Assembly: GCA_964387645.1 (NCBI GenBank)
Contig: CAYLYM010000111.1
Coordinates: 1 to 12,792, forward strand
Length of the DNA: 12,792 nucleotides
Reading direction: 5' to 3'
Source: CAYLYM01 sp964387645
GTDB taxonomy: Bacteria; Calditrichota; Calditrichia; RBG-13-44-9
Part shown: piece by piece, positions 1 to 7,001 of the stretch
Layout of the letters: each line of letters starts with the position of its first letter
How positions within the stretch are numbered: position 1 is the first letter of the stretch
Translations under genes and position numbers: made by a program
The notes under the pieces: model-generated
The model's input: the letters and a program-made list of their open reading frames with translations, nothing else
Database searches by the model: none
Told to the model about the DNA's origin: nothing

Positions 1-13
1 GTTTGGGTTTAAT

Positions 14-101
14 CCGTAGGTCGAGCATCCCAGCTTGATCAAATCAGGCATTCAAAACAGAGGTGCTTCACCCGTAGGTCAAGCATCCTTGCTTGACCAA
101 A
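14..101. repeat. Two copies of a 30-bp hairpin repeat
   Basis: Two related 30-bp units lie at 14-43 and 72-101 in the same orientation. Each begins CCGTAGGTC and ends in GCTTGA followed by C/T and CAAA. The second unit contains a perfect 7-bp stem, GTCAAGC (78-84) with GCTTGAC (91-97), around a 6-base loop. In the first unit the same stem is GTCGAGC with GCTTGAT, where both differences still allow G-U pairing in RNA. Conserved pairing despite base changes suggests a dispersed REP-like element. There is no transposase nearby, and two copies do not make a CRISPR array. Confidence 0.6.
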
Positions 102-120
102 GATGAAGCCACCAATTGCG

Positions 121-140
121 GACAACCAGGAGTGGTTGTC
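121..140. repeat. Short hairpin, 7-bp stem
   Basis: GACAACC (121-127) and GGTTGTC (134-140) form a perfect 7-bp inverted repeat around AGGAGT. It lies just beyond the two 30-bp hairpin repeats. It may be part of the same dispersed repeat cluster or a bidirectional transcription stop. There is no run of T directly after it on the plus strand, so a classical terminator is not well supported. The rest of 141-252 is AT-rich, and I see no gene in it. Confidence 0.4.
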
Positions 141-252
141 ATACGAGTAAAAAATAAACGAAAAGTAGTTCGGATTATTTTAAAGAAAAAAAATTCTTTC
201 ATTTTGTAGGGGGGAGATTGGAACCAGCTTTTTAATTCGGTCGATTAACATT

Positions 253-504
253 TTATTTAATTATTTTATATGAAGTTCTTCTAACATGATTAATAATCCT
301 GGTTAATTTTATATCCACTTCCAGCCCTTCCAGTGGGTTGACTCCAAATACTCCCAGGTTTCGAGCTTCGCGGTGTAATTCTTCCACAATTGCCAGATTC
401 TTATAAAAATTTGCTTTGTTTTTTCGAGCAAGCTGATATTCGAATTTTCGGAGCTTTTGGGGATTTTTAATCAAGATGTTTTCCTCTATATTATCTCGTT
501 GCAA
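253..504 (-). CDS. Small conserved hypothetical protein, 83 aa
   Basis: This charged, helical, soluble-looking protein has no signal peptide or membrane segment. The N-terminal half is rich in Lys, Asn and Glu (KNPQKLRKFEYQLARK, residues about 13-28). The C-terminal half contains the segment NPLEGLEVDIKLTRIINHVR. The overall pattern resembles short hypothetical proteins that recur in several bacterial phyla, but I know no function for them. The only start in frame is TTG at 504. A stop codon lies three codons upstream and there is no clear ribosome binding site, so the start is uncertain. The gene begins 43 bp after the dinB stop on the same strand and could be co-transcribed with it. Its downstream side is the repeat-rich edge of the window. 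Coding status rests mainly on the natural-looking composition of the protein. Confidence 0.6.
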   Translation of the reverse strand: MQRDNIEENILIKNPQKLRKFEYQLARKNKANFYKNLAIVEELHREARNLGVFGVNPLEGLEVDIKLTRIINHVRRTSYKIIK

Positions 505-547
505 AATATATTAAAATATGTGCGAATCAAAAGTAATTTTTCTGATT

Positions 548-1768
548 TCACCGGGTCAGCGCCGGGGAGTGCAGCACGTAACCGCTTTTTTCCATGCGGT
601 ATTTGCGGCGCAGCTCCAGTGTATGGGCGGGCAGAATGGCCATAAAGCCGAATTTCTGGCGGATTTGGTCGATGGCAGCGTCCAGTAGTTCCTGGCGAGT
701 TTTCTCATTAAACAATTTGAGTTGCAGATTCCGCCATTCAATCTGGGTGACAGAGACACCCACCAGCCGGATACGCAGCCGGCGGAAGGGAATTCTGGCA
801 ACAATTTTCTCTACCGCACTGAAAATTTCTGCGGCGTTGTCGGTGGCCTGCGGCAGGGCTTGCGACACATTATGTTGGGTAAAATCGGAATAACGGATTT
901 TAACCCCCACCTTCCGGCAGAGCAATTCTTCCTGACGTAATTTGGCGGCAATCCGCTCGGTCAGGTACTGCAGGGTGGCTCTCACTACTTCCTGCTCGGT
1001 GGTGTCTTCCTCGAAGGTAGTTTCGCGGCTGATCTGTCTGGGCAGAATGCGCGGTTTGACTTCCCGCGAATCAATGCCGTTGGCCAGCTCCCACATCCGT
1101 TGACCGTTGACGCCAAAGATTTCGGTCAGCACCAGTTTGGGCAGGGCAGCCAATTGTCCGATGGTGAAAATGCCCAGATCGGTTAGTCTGGTTTTAGTCA
1201 TGGGACCCACGCCGTAAAGTTGGTCAACCGGCAGCGGGGCCAGAAATTCTTTTTCGCGTCCTGGCGGCACGTACACAATGCCTTTGGGTTTTTTTAATCC
1301 CGAAGCGATCCGGGCAATGATTTTATTGCTGCCAATGCCGATGGAGACGCCGATGTGCAGCGCATCTTCCACCTCCTTTTGAATCTGTCGGGCCAGCTCT
1401 TCTGGCTCAGGATGCAGGTGCAGGGTGCCGGTCAGGTCCAGATAGGCATCGTCCAGGGAGGTGAACTCCACCACCGGGGTGTAGCGCAGGTAGATCTCCT
1501 GCATCACCAACGAAGCCGCCTGGTAATGCTGGAAATTGCCTTTCAGAAAAACGGCTTCCGGGCAGATGCGTTTGGCTTCTACCAGCGGCATGCCGGTGCG
1601 CACGCCGCGAGCTCGAGCCTCGTAACTGGCGGTATGCACCACCCCGCGTTGATTCTCGGTGCCGCCCACCACCACCGGTTTACCGCGCAACAGCGGGTTA
1701 AAGCCCTGCTCCACCGAGGCGAAAAAGGCGTCGGCGTCGATATGGGCGATGAGACGATGAAAACTCAT
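548..1768 (-). CDS. dinB: DNA polymerase IV (Y-family translesion polymerase)
   Basis: This is a complete 406-residue Y-family polymerase that copies past damaged bases in the cytoplasm. The palm begins with HIDADAFFASVEQ (residues 9-21), carrying the first catalytic Asp11. The steric and nucleotide-contact region VVHTASYEARARGVRTGM spans 43-60. The second acidic motif reads SLDD at 104-107 instead of the usual SxDE, so one metal-site Glu is replaced by Asp. A helix-hairpin-helix with VGPMTKTRLTDLGI follows near 187-200, then the little-finger domain. QLKLF at 349-353 matches the beta-clamp binding consensus QLxLF. Length is normal for the family. GC content is clearly higher than in the AT-rich genes to the right, suggesting this is resident chromosome. 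No strong Shine-Dalgarno sequence is visible upstream. Fragments resembling its 5' end recur at 3017-3200, 10640-10825 and 11697-11754. Confidence 0.97.
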   Translation of the reverse strand: MSFHRLIAHIDADAFFASVEQGFNPLLRGKPVVVGGTENQRGVVHTASYEARARGVRTGMPLVEAKRICPEAVFLKGNFQHYQAASLVMQEIYLRYTPVVEFTSLDDAYLDLTGTLHLHPEPEELARQIQKEVEDALHIGVSIGIGSNKIIARIASGLKKPKGIVYVPPGREKEFLAPLPVDQLYGVGPMTKTRLTDLGIFTIGQLAALPKLVLTEIFGVNGQRMWELANGIDSREVKPRILPRQISRETTFEEDTTEQEVVRATLQYLTERIAAKLRQEELLCRKVGVKIRYSDFTQHNVSQALPQATDNAAEIFSAVEKIVARIPFRRLRIRLVGVSVTQIEWRNLQLKLFNEKTRQELLDAAIDQIRQKFGFMAILPAHTLELRRKYRMEKSGYVLHSPALTR

Positions 1769-1791
1769 AGAATATTAAGAAATTTACAAAG

Positions 1792-2058
1792 TTATCGTTT
1801 TAGGGAAGATAGAGTTGATAAATCTTTTCTTTTAATGGCGCGCAATATGGTAATGCCAACAATTTCTTTACCTTCGTAGCGAATAATAATATCATCTTCA
1901 GTCAGCTCGCTATTATCAGTACGGCTTGGCTGCTTAGTTTAAATAAAGAACATCTGCTTCTTCATCGTAGCTGGAGCAGACGCGTTTGAAGGGTATATGA
2001 AGCAATTTGGGGGTAAGGTCCAAAATTTTATGAATGTTTATAGCCTGGGTTATGCTTG
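1792..2058 (-). pseudogene. DUF2283 protein, one frameshift
   Basis: The first frame reads KILDLTPKLLHIPFKRV followed by SSYDEEADVLYLN and then hits a stop near 1935. The next frame continues SRTDNSELTEDDIIIRYE through to KEIVGITILRAIKR and stops at 1792. Restoring two bases after the Asn codon (near 1935-1939) gives a continuous LYLNFKQPSRTDNSELTEDD, which is what this family normally shows. It is therefore a single 2-nt deletion. DUF2283 proteins are about 60-80 aa and are often the partner of a small nuclease-like toxin, and a fragment of such a toxin lies directly upstream here. No ATG is visible at the expected start, so the 5' end may also be damaged. Family identification is from recognition of the motif order and is fairly secure. 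Confidence 0.75.
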
Positions 2059-2160
2059 TTGCCTTCTTTGAATTTGTTTTATTCGGCAGGTTAGAAAAGC
2101 AGTAATTATAAATCCGTCGTTTTTGTGCAATTCTTTATACACAACCACAATATGTTTACC
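2050..2160 (-). pseudogene. C-terminal fragment of a probable nuclease toxin
   Basis: The open stretch reads GKHIVVVYKELHKNDG, then FIITAFLTCRIKQIQRRQQA, and stops at 2050. The pattern of beta strands ending in an 'FIITAF.T.RI' segment resembles the C-terminal half of small barnase/RelE-like proteins often encoded next to DUF2283 proteins. The neighbour just downstream is exactly such a DUF2283 gene. The N-terminal half is missing: immediately upstream the DNA switches to a C39 peptidase remnant in another frame. The 'HIVVVYK' part also looks like the histidine strand of C39 enzymes, so the exact junction is ambiguous and could lie some bases further left. It is not expected to be functional. 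Confidence 0.5.
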
Positions 2161-2459
2161 ACGATTACTTGGGCAATATGGGGCATTTCTTCTTTTATTA
2201 AATCTTCATATTTTCCGTTGCTCCCCAGGTGTCAAAGCCTAAAGCTTTTGCAGTATTTACTATATCTAGCATGGTGCTACCACGCACATCTGTTTTACAC
2301 AATTCACGCAAATAGACTAGATCGGCATTACCTTTCCAATTATTTCAGGACACTTAAAAGAGTTACCGGACCACAATCAATTTGATCGTATTGACGAACA
2401 ACCGGGTATTTTTGGTATGGAGTATTCAATATTTTTTTAATAAGTTTTTTGTAATTCAT
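2161..2459 (-). pseudogene. C39 peptidase domain remnant (peptide-export ABC type)
   Basis: Reading from an ATG at 2459, the frame gives MNYKKLIKKILNTPYQKYP, then VVRQYDQIDCGPVTLLSVLK and a stop. The motif QYDQIDCGP holds the catalytic Cys and the oxyanion-hole Gln of family C39. A shifted frame continues GNADLVYLRELCKTDVRGST and NTAKALGFDTWGAT. A second shift continues KYEDLIKEEMPHIAQVIV. The gene is thus broken by at least two small indels and cut off before the catalytic His. The sequence resembles N-terminal peptidase domains of bacteriocin-exporting ABC transporters more than the intact free-standing C39 at 8994-9533. The first codons overlap the end of the AraC gene by 23 bp, which suggests former translational coupling. 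It appears to be the relic of a second peptide-export operon. Confidence 0.8.
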
Positions 2460-2871
2460 TCGATATCTCCAGATGTTGTAAAAATATGTCCACTGGAATA
2501 TCCTGATAGGATAATTGAAATAATAAGATAAGCATTAATGCACTCTTTTCTTTATATGAATCTAAGTAACTTCTTCGATATTCTGTCGGAGTTATTCCAA
2601 AGTATTTTTTAAATCTCTTAATGGCATAATCTGTATCACGATAATAAGCTGGCACTGCTTGTTTAATAGTTAAATTTATATCATTAAGAGATTTAGCAAA
2701 TTCGATTAGTTGTAATATTTCGATGTATTTGCCTGGTGATATTTTCATTTTCTGTTTGAATTTTTTTCGAAAGCTCTCATAAGACACATTTAATTCACGT
2801 GCAACTTCCTGAGGGCTCCGAATATTATTCAAGTTTTCATGGATGTAATTCACCGCTTTTTCGATCAACAT
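2437..2871 (-). CDS. Short AraC-type DNA-binding protein, copy 1
   Basis: This 144-residue protein is an AraC/XylS DNA-binding domain without a sensor domain. The first helix-turn-helix lies around residues 17-40 (SPQEVARELNVSYESFRKKF) and the second around 66-98, ending in the family signature KRFKKYFGITPTEYRR. The first ~98 residues are identical to the protein at 10066-10452. After that the two diverge, and this copy has an extra C-terminal tail of about 40 residues that looks partly random. Its end overlaps a broken C39 peptidase gene by 23 bp. Start is ATG at 2871 in both copies of the repeat, without a strong Shine-Dalgarno sequence. It may still be expressed from the intact promoter at 2912-2942 and could act on both copies of that promoter. 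The absence of a ligand domain means its signal, if any, is unknown. Confidence 0.85.
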   Translation of the reverse strand: MLIEKAVNYIHENLNNIRSPQEVARELNVSYESFRKKFKQKMKISPGKYIEILQLIEFAKSLNDINLTIKQAVPAYYRDTDYAIKRFKKYFGITPTEYRRSYLDSYKEKSALMLILLFQLSYQDIPVDIFLQHLEISNELQKTY

Positions 2872-2998
2872 AAGATTACATGGATATTTTTCTTAAGGAA
2901 AAAGGGTAAACAGAATAAAAATTATTTTTCACAAATTGTCAACATCTTTTTACTGGAATATTTGGGCAAATGGGGATTTTAATGGTTTGAATGGTTAG
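2553..2998. repeat. 446-bp direct repeat, copy 1
   Basis: This segment matches 10134-10583 in the same orientation. I compared it base by base: 2579-2993 is identical, with three substitutions near the left end (2560, 2573, 2578) and a 4-bp indel near the right end where copy 2 has an extra AATG. It covers the araC promoter and most of the DNA-binding domain gene. The spacing between copies is 7581 bp, so recombination between them would remove or amplify the whole peptide operon. Confidence 0.95.
2912..2942 (-). promoter_or_regulatory. Predicted promoter of araC copy 1
   Basis: A perfect TTGACA lies at 2942-2937 on the minus strand. Seventeen bases further is TTTATT (2919-2914), or nineteen bases further TATTCT (2917-2912), either of which could serve as a weak -10. 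The site is about 40 bp upstream of the araC start. The short palindrome ACAATTTGT overlaps the -35 and could be an operator. The same arrangement is conserved base for base in the second repeat copy. Confidence 0.55.
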
Positions 2999-3016
2999 TT
3001 ACCCACATTGAAAATC

Positions 3017-3200
3017 CGTATAAATCGGTTTACCCGCGCTTTGTAGCTGGTAGTGTGTACCACTTCGTGTGGACTCTCGATGCTGACTACGACTTCTGGT
3101 TTACTGTCCACCAACTGATAGAGTTCTTGTATGACTATAATCCTGCTGGTGTCTTATTTGTCGTCGAACAAGTCAACTCCAGCGCGGTAAAAAGGAGTCA
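3017..3200 (-). pseudogene. Decayed dinB-like 5' fragment (next to repeat copy 1)
   Basis: A minus-strand frame reads LYQLVDSKPEVVVSIESP and then HEVVHTTSYKARVNRF. This aligns with the dinB product segment LLRGKPVVVGGTENQRG followed by VVHTASYEARARG. The conserved anchors are KP, VVV and VVHT.SY.AR. Upstream, FDDKDTSRI could correspond to the IDADAF region but contains a stop. Similarity at the DNA level is low, so this is either an old fragment or one from a diverged Y-family gene. The remaining sequence at 3201-3414 is AT-rich, and I see no gene or terminator hairpin there. Confidence 0.5.
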
Positions 3201-3414
3201 ATGTTTTGTGGTGAGGGAGTTTGGGATTTAGTTTAATAGACTTCAAAAGTATTGATAAATAGATTTTTCAGCGTTTAGAAAGGTATTTTATAACCTATAC
3301 ATTCCTGCTATAGATAAATAGTTCTGCTCTAAAAAATGTCGACATACTGATTGTTTGATTATGGATAGAATAAAAGAAAAGATTTAAAAAGCTGTATTTA
3401 ATAAAAAATTTAAA

Positions 3415-4644
3415 TTATCTTGTAATCTCATCGATCCATTTAATTAATTCTTCCTTATTTTTTTCAATTGAATTTAAATATTTTTCGGCGGCTATTTTAC
3501 ACTTTTTCGAAACAGACCTATAATACTCAAGATTATCTAATTCCTCAATTTTATTTTTCCAGGGGCGAATATCTATATTTTTTGACTTTACAAATTTTGA
3601 TGGTGTTTGTTCCAGGTTGTAGCCTATGTCGAAAGTAAAACCAGTGTTTTCAAGAACCTCTTCTATTGCTTTTTGCTTCGTTGCTAATACAGGTATTCCA
3701 TTAATCATAGCTTCCAGGATAATGCGGGGAAATCCTTCTCCCCAGAAACTAGGCAGAATGAATATTCGTACTTTTTCCCAGAACTGTTTAATGTCTAAAT
3801 GGAATGGTTTCCAGGTTACATTCCCCAATATTGAAAATATTTCCTTTAACAACTCTGTTGTAGGGCCGGCATCCCCCATAACCAGAAATTTTCTTTCCGG
3901 CATTGCAATAGCTAGCCGAATCAACAATCCCAATCCTTTTTCTATAATCGGGTTTATAAAACCAATGTATTCTCTCTTATATCTTCCTGGGATAACTCGT
4001 GACTTGTCTAAATAATATTTTAAAACAAACGGTTTGTGGTTAGAGAATTTCTTAACTTTACATGCAAGATTTTTTGAGACACATAACAAGTGAACACCTT
4101 TTAATTTCGAATAAAATAATCTTTTCATAGAATCAAGAAAATAGGGGGTTCCAGAAAGCTCGGGATAATAATAAGAAATTAACTGCTCAAATTTGCCTGG
4201 TTTTAAGAATTCGCTGTCCTGTACAAATAGAATTAATTTTTTTCGTATTGATTCCGAACAGGAAGCAATAGTCATAATATCTATTATATGCGCACAAATT
4301 GCATCTGGCTTTTTAGTAATTACCAAATATTTTAATATAAGAAGAAATTTTTCAGGGTTTATCTTTTGGGAATTCCCATAAGAATAACTTATAATCCGGA
4401 TATTATTATGAAAGAAACTAAATGATTTTAAAGGGAAATTTTTAAGTTTTATTTTTATGTTTTTAACATTCTCAATTTCTTTCTTGAAATATTTCCACTG
4501 AATGTAAGGAAGGATGTAAATCATTTCACAATGATAACCTTTTTCCTGGAAGAAAGAGAATACCTCTAGTTGTCTTAATCCTGCGCCATTTTTAAAGGGA
4601 ACTTTTGGATAGCTTTTTATAAAAATTATCTTTTTGTGCCTCAT
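3415..4644 (-). CDS. Glycosyltransferase family 4-like protein
   Basis: This 409-residue protein has the two-domain GT-B layout of family 4 glycosyltransferases, which transfer a sugar from an activated nucleotide donor. The N-terminal domain starts KKIIFIKSYPKVPFKNGAG with a glycine-rich loop. The C-terminal domain begins with GFINPIIEKGLGLLIRLA (about 228-245) and a strand KFLVMGDAG (252-260). The E-x7-E donor-binding motif is EGFPRIILE at 303-311, followed by GIPVLAT. There are no membrane segments, so it should act in the cytoplasm or at the inner face of the membrane. It is the last gene of the peptide operon, three bases after the Yip1-like gene. It could decorate the peptide or a surface polymer. 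Its acceptor cannot be read from sequence, and it could be an unrelated passenger. Confidence 0.85.
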   Translation of the reverse strand: MRHKKIIFIKSYPKVPFKNGAGLRQLEVFSFFQEKGYHCEMIYILPYIQWKYFKKEIENVKNIKIKLKNFPLKSFSFFHNNIRIISYSYGNSQKINPEKFLLILKYLVITKKPDAICAHIIDIMTIASCSESIRKKLILFVQDSEFLKPGKFEQLISYYYPELSGTPYFLDSMKRLFYSKLKGVHLLCVSKNLACKVKKFSNHKPFVLKYYLDKSRVIPGRYKREYIGFINPIIEKGLGLLIRLAIAMPERKFLVMGDAGPTTELLKEIFSILGNVTWKPFHLDIKQFWEKVRIFILPSFWGEGFPRIILEAMINGIPVLATKQKAIEEVLENTGFTFDIGYNLEQTPSKFVKSKNIDIRPWKNKIEELDNLEYYRSVSKKCKIAAEKYLNSIEKNKEELIKWIDEITR

Positions 4645-4647
4645 ATT

Positions 4648-5348
4648 CTAGAAATTTTTTAAAGTTATTATACCAAAAAGGATTTTGACAGTAAGCTCTC
4701 CTAACCAAATAAATACGGAAATTAGAAATGCTTTCTTACGGGTAATGCTCGGGATGGTCGACAAAGCAATATATAGTACGGCTGTATACCAGATTGAAAA
4801 AATGCTAACATTATTTAGCAATATATAAACAAAGTTGTTTACATGATCAGGATTAAAAAAGATGTGGAATCCGGTGCGATTAAAGTCTGGTTGTACTTTT
4901 AATTTTGGGGTCCTAACGTTAATATAATGGACATGTTGAAAAAAGCCTCTAACATAAAAATTATTCGTGCGTGACAAATAAAAGAAAACAATTCTTTAAA
5001 ATGTATTTGAAATACATTGAAAATCCAACAAAGCCCCAGAGAGAAAAAAGAGAGGATAAACAACTTTACAAGTTCAAAAAATGGGATGAATAATAAGCTG
5101 ATCAAAATCCATTTATTAAAGAAGTAGCTAATAGTGCTAAAGTTAAATGTTTCTCTTGTAACAGTAGAATGAATTTGAAATAACACAAAAAGCATCAAAT
5201 AACCAACAAAAATCAGACCGAAGCAGTATACAATGAAAGCAGGTAGCCAAGATGAATTTATTTTTAATCTTCGAAAAGTGTTCTGTGGATCGTAAATCAC
5301 CTGGACAAAAGAAGGAAGATGATTTTTATTAATGATGTAATTCTTCAT
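4648..5348 (-). pseudogene. Yip1-like multi-spanning membrane protein, one frameshift
   Basis: Two overlapping minus-strand frames encode one protein. The first (from ATG at 5348) has several hydrophobic segments, runs to LEAFFNMSIILTLGP and then stops. The second frame continues PKLKVQPDFNRTGFHIF and on to NNVSIFSIWYTAVLYIALST with further membrane segments, ending at 4648. Adding one base to the G-run at 4907-4910 (C-run on the coding strand) joins them into about 233 residues reading LTLGPPKLKVQ. The hydrophobic pattern and the FSIW segment resemble Yip1-domain proteins, which often sit beside ABC transporters. The start overlaps the permease stop in ATGA. A single indel in a homopolymer may be a real mutation, phase variation or a sequencing error. 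The separate 109-aa and 149-aa products should not be trusted. Confidence 0.7.
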
Positions 5349-6163
5349 ATTTTATCAATATCATTAATTGCAAATAATTTTTCAGAGTTTAATAAATGGT
5401 TTGCTATCGTTTTAACCAAAGTAAGCAGAACAATACCCAAAATAGTTGCAAAGAATGTAAATTTTAAATTAAAAATCAAAGTGCCTTCGAAAATGAGTAG
5501 GGAAATAAGAATCAAAGGTAAAATAACAAGGAAAGAAATTGAAATAGCAGAATATGAACTCTTGGCTTTTACAGAAACACATATTCCAGACCAGGCTGCA
5601 AGCATTGAATAAATTGGTAAAATAATGATATGAAGCATCCACCATTTAGGTCTTAAAAGATATAAAATGGTCGAAAAATTGAACTTTATCCATGTGAAGA
5701 TAAGAATAGTTGTATAGCAAAAAATTACTAAAAGAAAAGAAGGTATTACGCTTCCGAGCATTTTGCCAGTTAAAAGTACATTGTTTTTTATCGGTAATGT
5801 GAATAAATATTCCATAGTCCTTTGTTCCTTCTCGGAAACAATGCAAGTAGAAGAAAGAATGGTAGGTAAAATTAGAGCAATTAAAATTAATATATAGAAA
5901 TAAACAGTGTTTAATAACAATAAAGTAAATGATGTTTTTTGATCAAATCCTGAAATATCTAGCATCTTAAATATGCTATTTAATAAAGAAGTTTCTGTTC
6001 CGGTTTGTTGAAAAGGGCCTATTTCCATACTGGCGCCGGAGTTGAATATGAAATAAAAAATTAATCCTGCAGCCAAAAAAATACCAAGGATAACATATAA
6101 TAGTACACCGGTTTTAAGATCATCTATTAAATCTTTTTGGGCAATTGCGATTATTGGTTTCAT
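5345..6163 (-). CDS. ABC-2 type permease, third of three paralogues
   Basis: This 272-residue integral membrane protein has about six hydrophobic segments and the layout of ABC-2/NosY-like permeases. An N-terminal cytoplasmic KDLIDDLK stretch precedes TM1, and there is a large non-membrane loop near 40-75. The cytoplasmic coupling segment CIVSEKEQRTMEYLFTLPI follows near 109-127. It is clearly paralogous to the two genes upstream: shared features are FDxxT in the loop, SEKEQ.T.E.LF.LPI, the KWWxLH segment and the GxCxSxKxxSSxSA segment. It starts at ATG 6163 with AGAGGTG as a good ribosome binding site. It ends in an ATGA overlap with the next gene. It should work with the ATPase at 7799-8536. 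Which substrate it moves is unknown. Confidence 0.88.
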   Translation of the reverse strand: MKPIIAIAQKDLIDDLKTGVLLYVILGIFLAAGLIFYFIFNSGASMEIGPFQQTGTETSLLNSIFKMLDISGFDQKTSFTLLLLNTVYFYILILIALILPTILSSTCIVSEKEQRTMEYLFTLPIKNNVLLTGKMLGSVIPSFLLVIFCYTTILIFTWIKFNFSTILYLLRPKWWMLHIIILPIYSMLAAWSGICVSVKAKSSYSAISISFLVILPLILISLLIFEGTLIFNLKFTFFATILGIVLLTLVKTIANHLLNSEKLFAINDIDKI

Positions 6164-6180
6164 CGGTTTGGTTCACCTCT

Positions 6181-6984
6181 TTAATAGTTGCAAATAATTT
6201 TTTCGCGATTAAATAACTGTTTTGCAATGGTCTGAGATATTATTACCAGTAAAATGCCTCCAAAGATGGAGCATAACATAAAATTAAAACCAAATATTAC
6301 AGTTCCATGAATAATGGGATAGTAAATGAGAAAAAACATTAACAGAGCGGGAAAAAAAGAAATTATCATGGCAGAACGTGAGGATTTTGCTTTCAACGAA
6401 ATGCAAAACCCAATCCATGCGGAGAACAAAGCATATATAGGTACAATAAAAAAATGAAGTAACCACCATTTAGTGCTCAACAAATACCTTGCGGCAGGAA
6501 ATCCAAGTTTCATAAAGGTCAAAATAACAATAGCAATATAACATAAAGTTGACAAGAGAAGTGAGGGAAGAATTGACGCAATTATTTTCCCTGCCGTAAT
6601 TTCTTTATCACTCAGTGGTAGTGAAAATAAATTTTCAATTGTCTTATGTTCTTTTTCTGCAACAATAGAAGTGGTGGATAACACCAATGGCAATAGCCCG
6701 ATTAAACCTATCAAGAAAAAATATATAGTATTGAATTGGAGAAGAATAAAAGCTGTTTGGGAATCAAAAACTAAAAGTCCAAGCGATTTGTATAAATTGT
6801 TGACCAATTCGTCTTCGAAAGAATGATAAAGTGGGAAACCGATTTTTTGAACAGGTGTACGTTTAAAAATTAAATAAATAACAAATCCTGACACTAGTAA
6901 GATGTAAAATAAACTCCACCTTTTATCCCAATTTTTTAAGACATCTATTAAATCTTTCCTGGAAATTGCAATTATCGTTTTCAT
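6181..6984 (-). CDS. ABC-2 type permease, second of three paralogues
   Basis: This 267-residue membrane protein starts with MKTIIAISRKDLIDVLKNWD. I chose the ATG at 6984 rather than the one at 7014 because the two sister permeases begin at the same aligned position. AAGGGA lies about 12 bases upstream. The longer frame would overlap the previous gene. Shared family landmarks are FDSQTAFILL in the first loop, VAEKEHKTIENLFSLPL as the ATPase-coupling segment, KWWLLH, and GFCISLKAKSSRSAM before the last segments. The C-terminal end QTIAKQLFNREKIICNY is nearly the same as that of the first permease. It is intact, with no sign of decay. Together with its neighbours it gives one ATPase three different permeases. 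Confidence 0.88.
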   Translation of the reverse strand: MKTIIAISRKDLIDVLKNWDKRWSLFYILLVSGFVIYLIFKRTPVQKIGFPLYHSFEDELVNNLYKSLGLLVFDSQTAFILLQFNTIYFFLIGLIGLLPLVLSTTSIVAEKEHKTIENLFSLPLSDKEITAGKIIASILPSLLLSTLCYIAIVILTFMKLGFPAARYLLSTKWWLLHFFIVPIYALFSAWIGFCISLKAKSSRSAMIISFFPALLMFFLIYYPIIHGTVIFGFNFMLCSIFGGILLVIISQTIAKQLFNREKIICNY

Positions 6985-7001
6985 TGGCTTGTTTCCCTTA
7001 A

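Noticed and set aside
14..101. CRISPR array
   Set aside because: Only two imperfect repeats, a repeat of hairpin type and no cas genes.
253..504. Toxin-antitoxin role for the 83-aa gene
   Set aside because: No partner gene adjoins it; its upstream neighbour is dinB.
457..1879. Plus-strand open frames at 457-645, 594-893, 722-940 and 1355-1879
   Set aside because: They are antisense to dinB or cross its ends, have odd composition (rich in His, Gln, Arg) and match no family.
2125..2385. Plus-strand 86-aa frame
   Set aside because: It is opposite the C39 relic, whose minus-strand frames show clear family motifs.
3626..4381. Plus-strand frames at 3626-4015 and 4193-4381
   Set aside because: Antisense shadows of the glycosyltransferase gene.
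5319..5846. Plus-strand 97-aa frame at 5319-5612 and minus-strand 66-aa frame at 5646-5846
   Set aside because: Both lie inside the third permease gene in other frames; no motif supports them.
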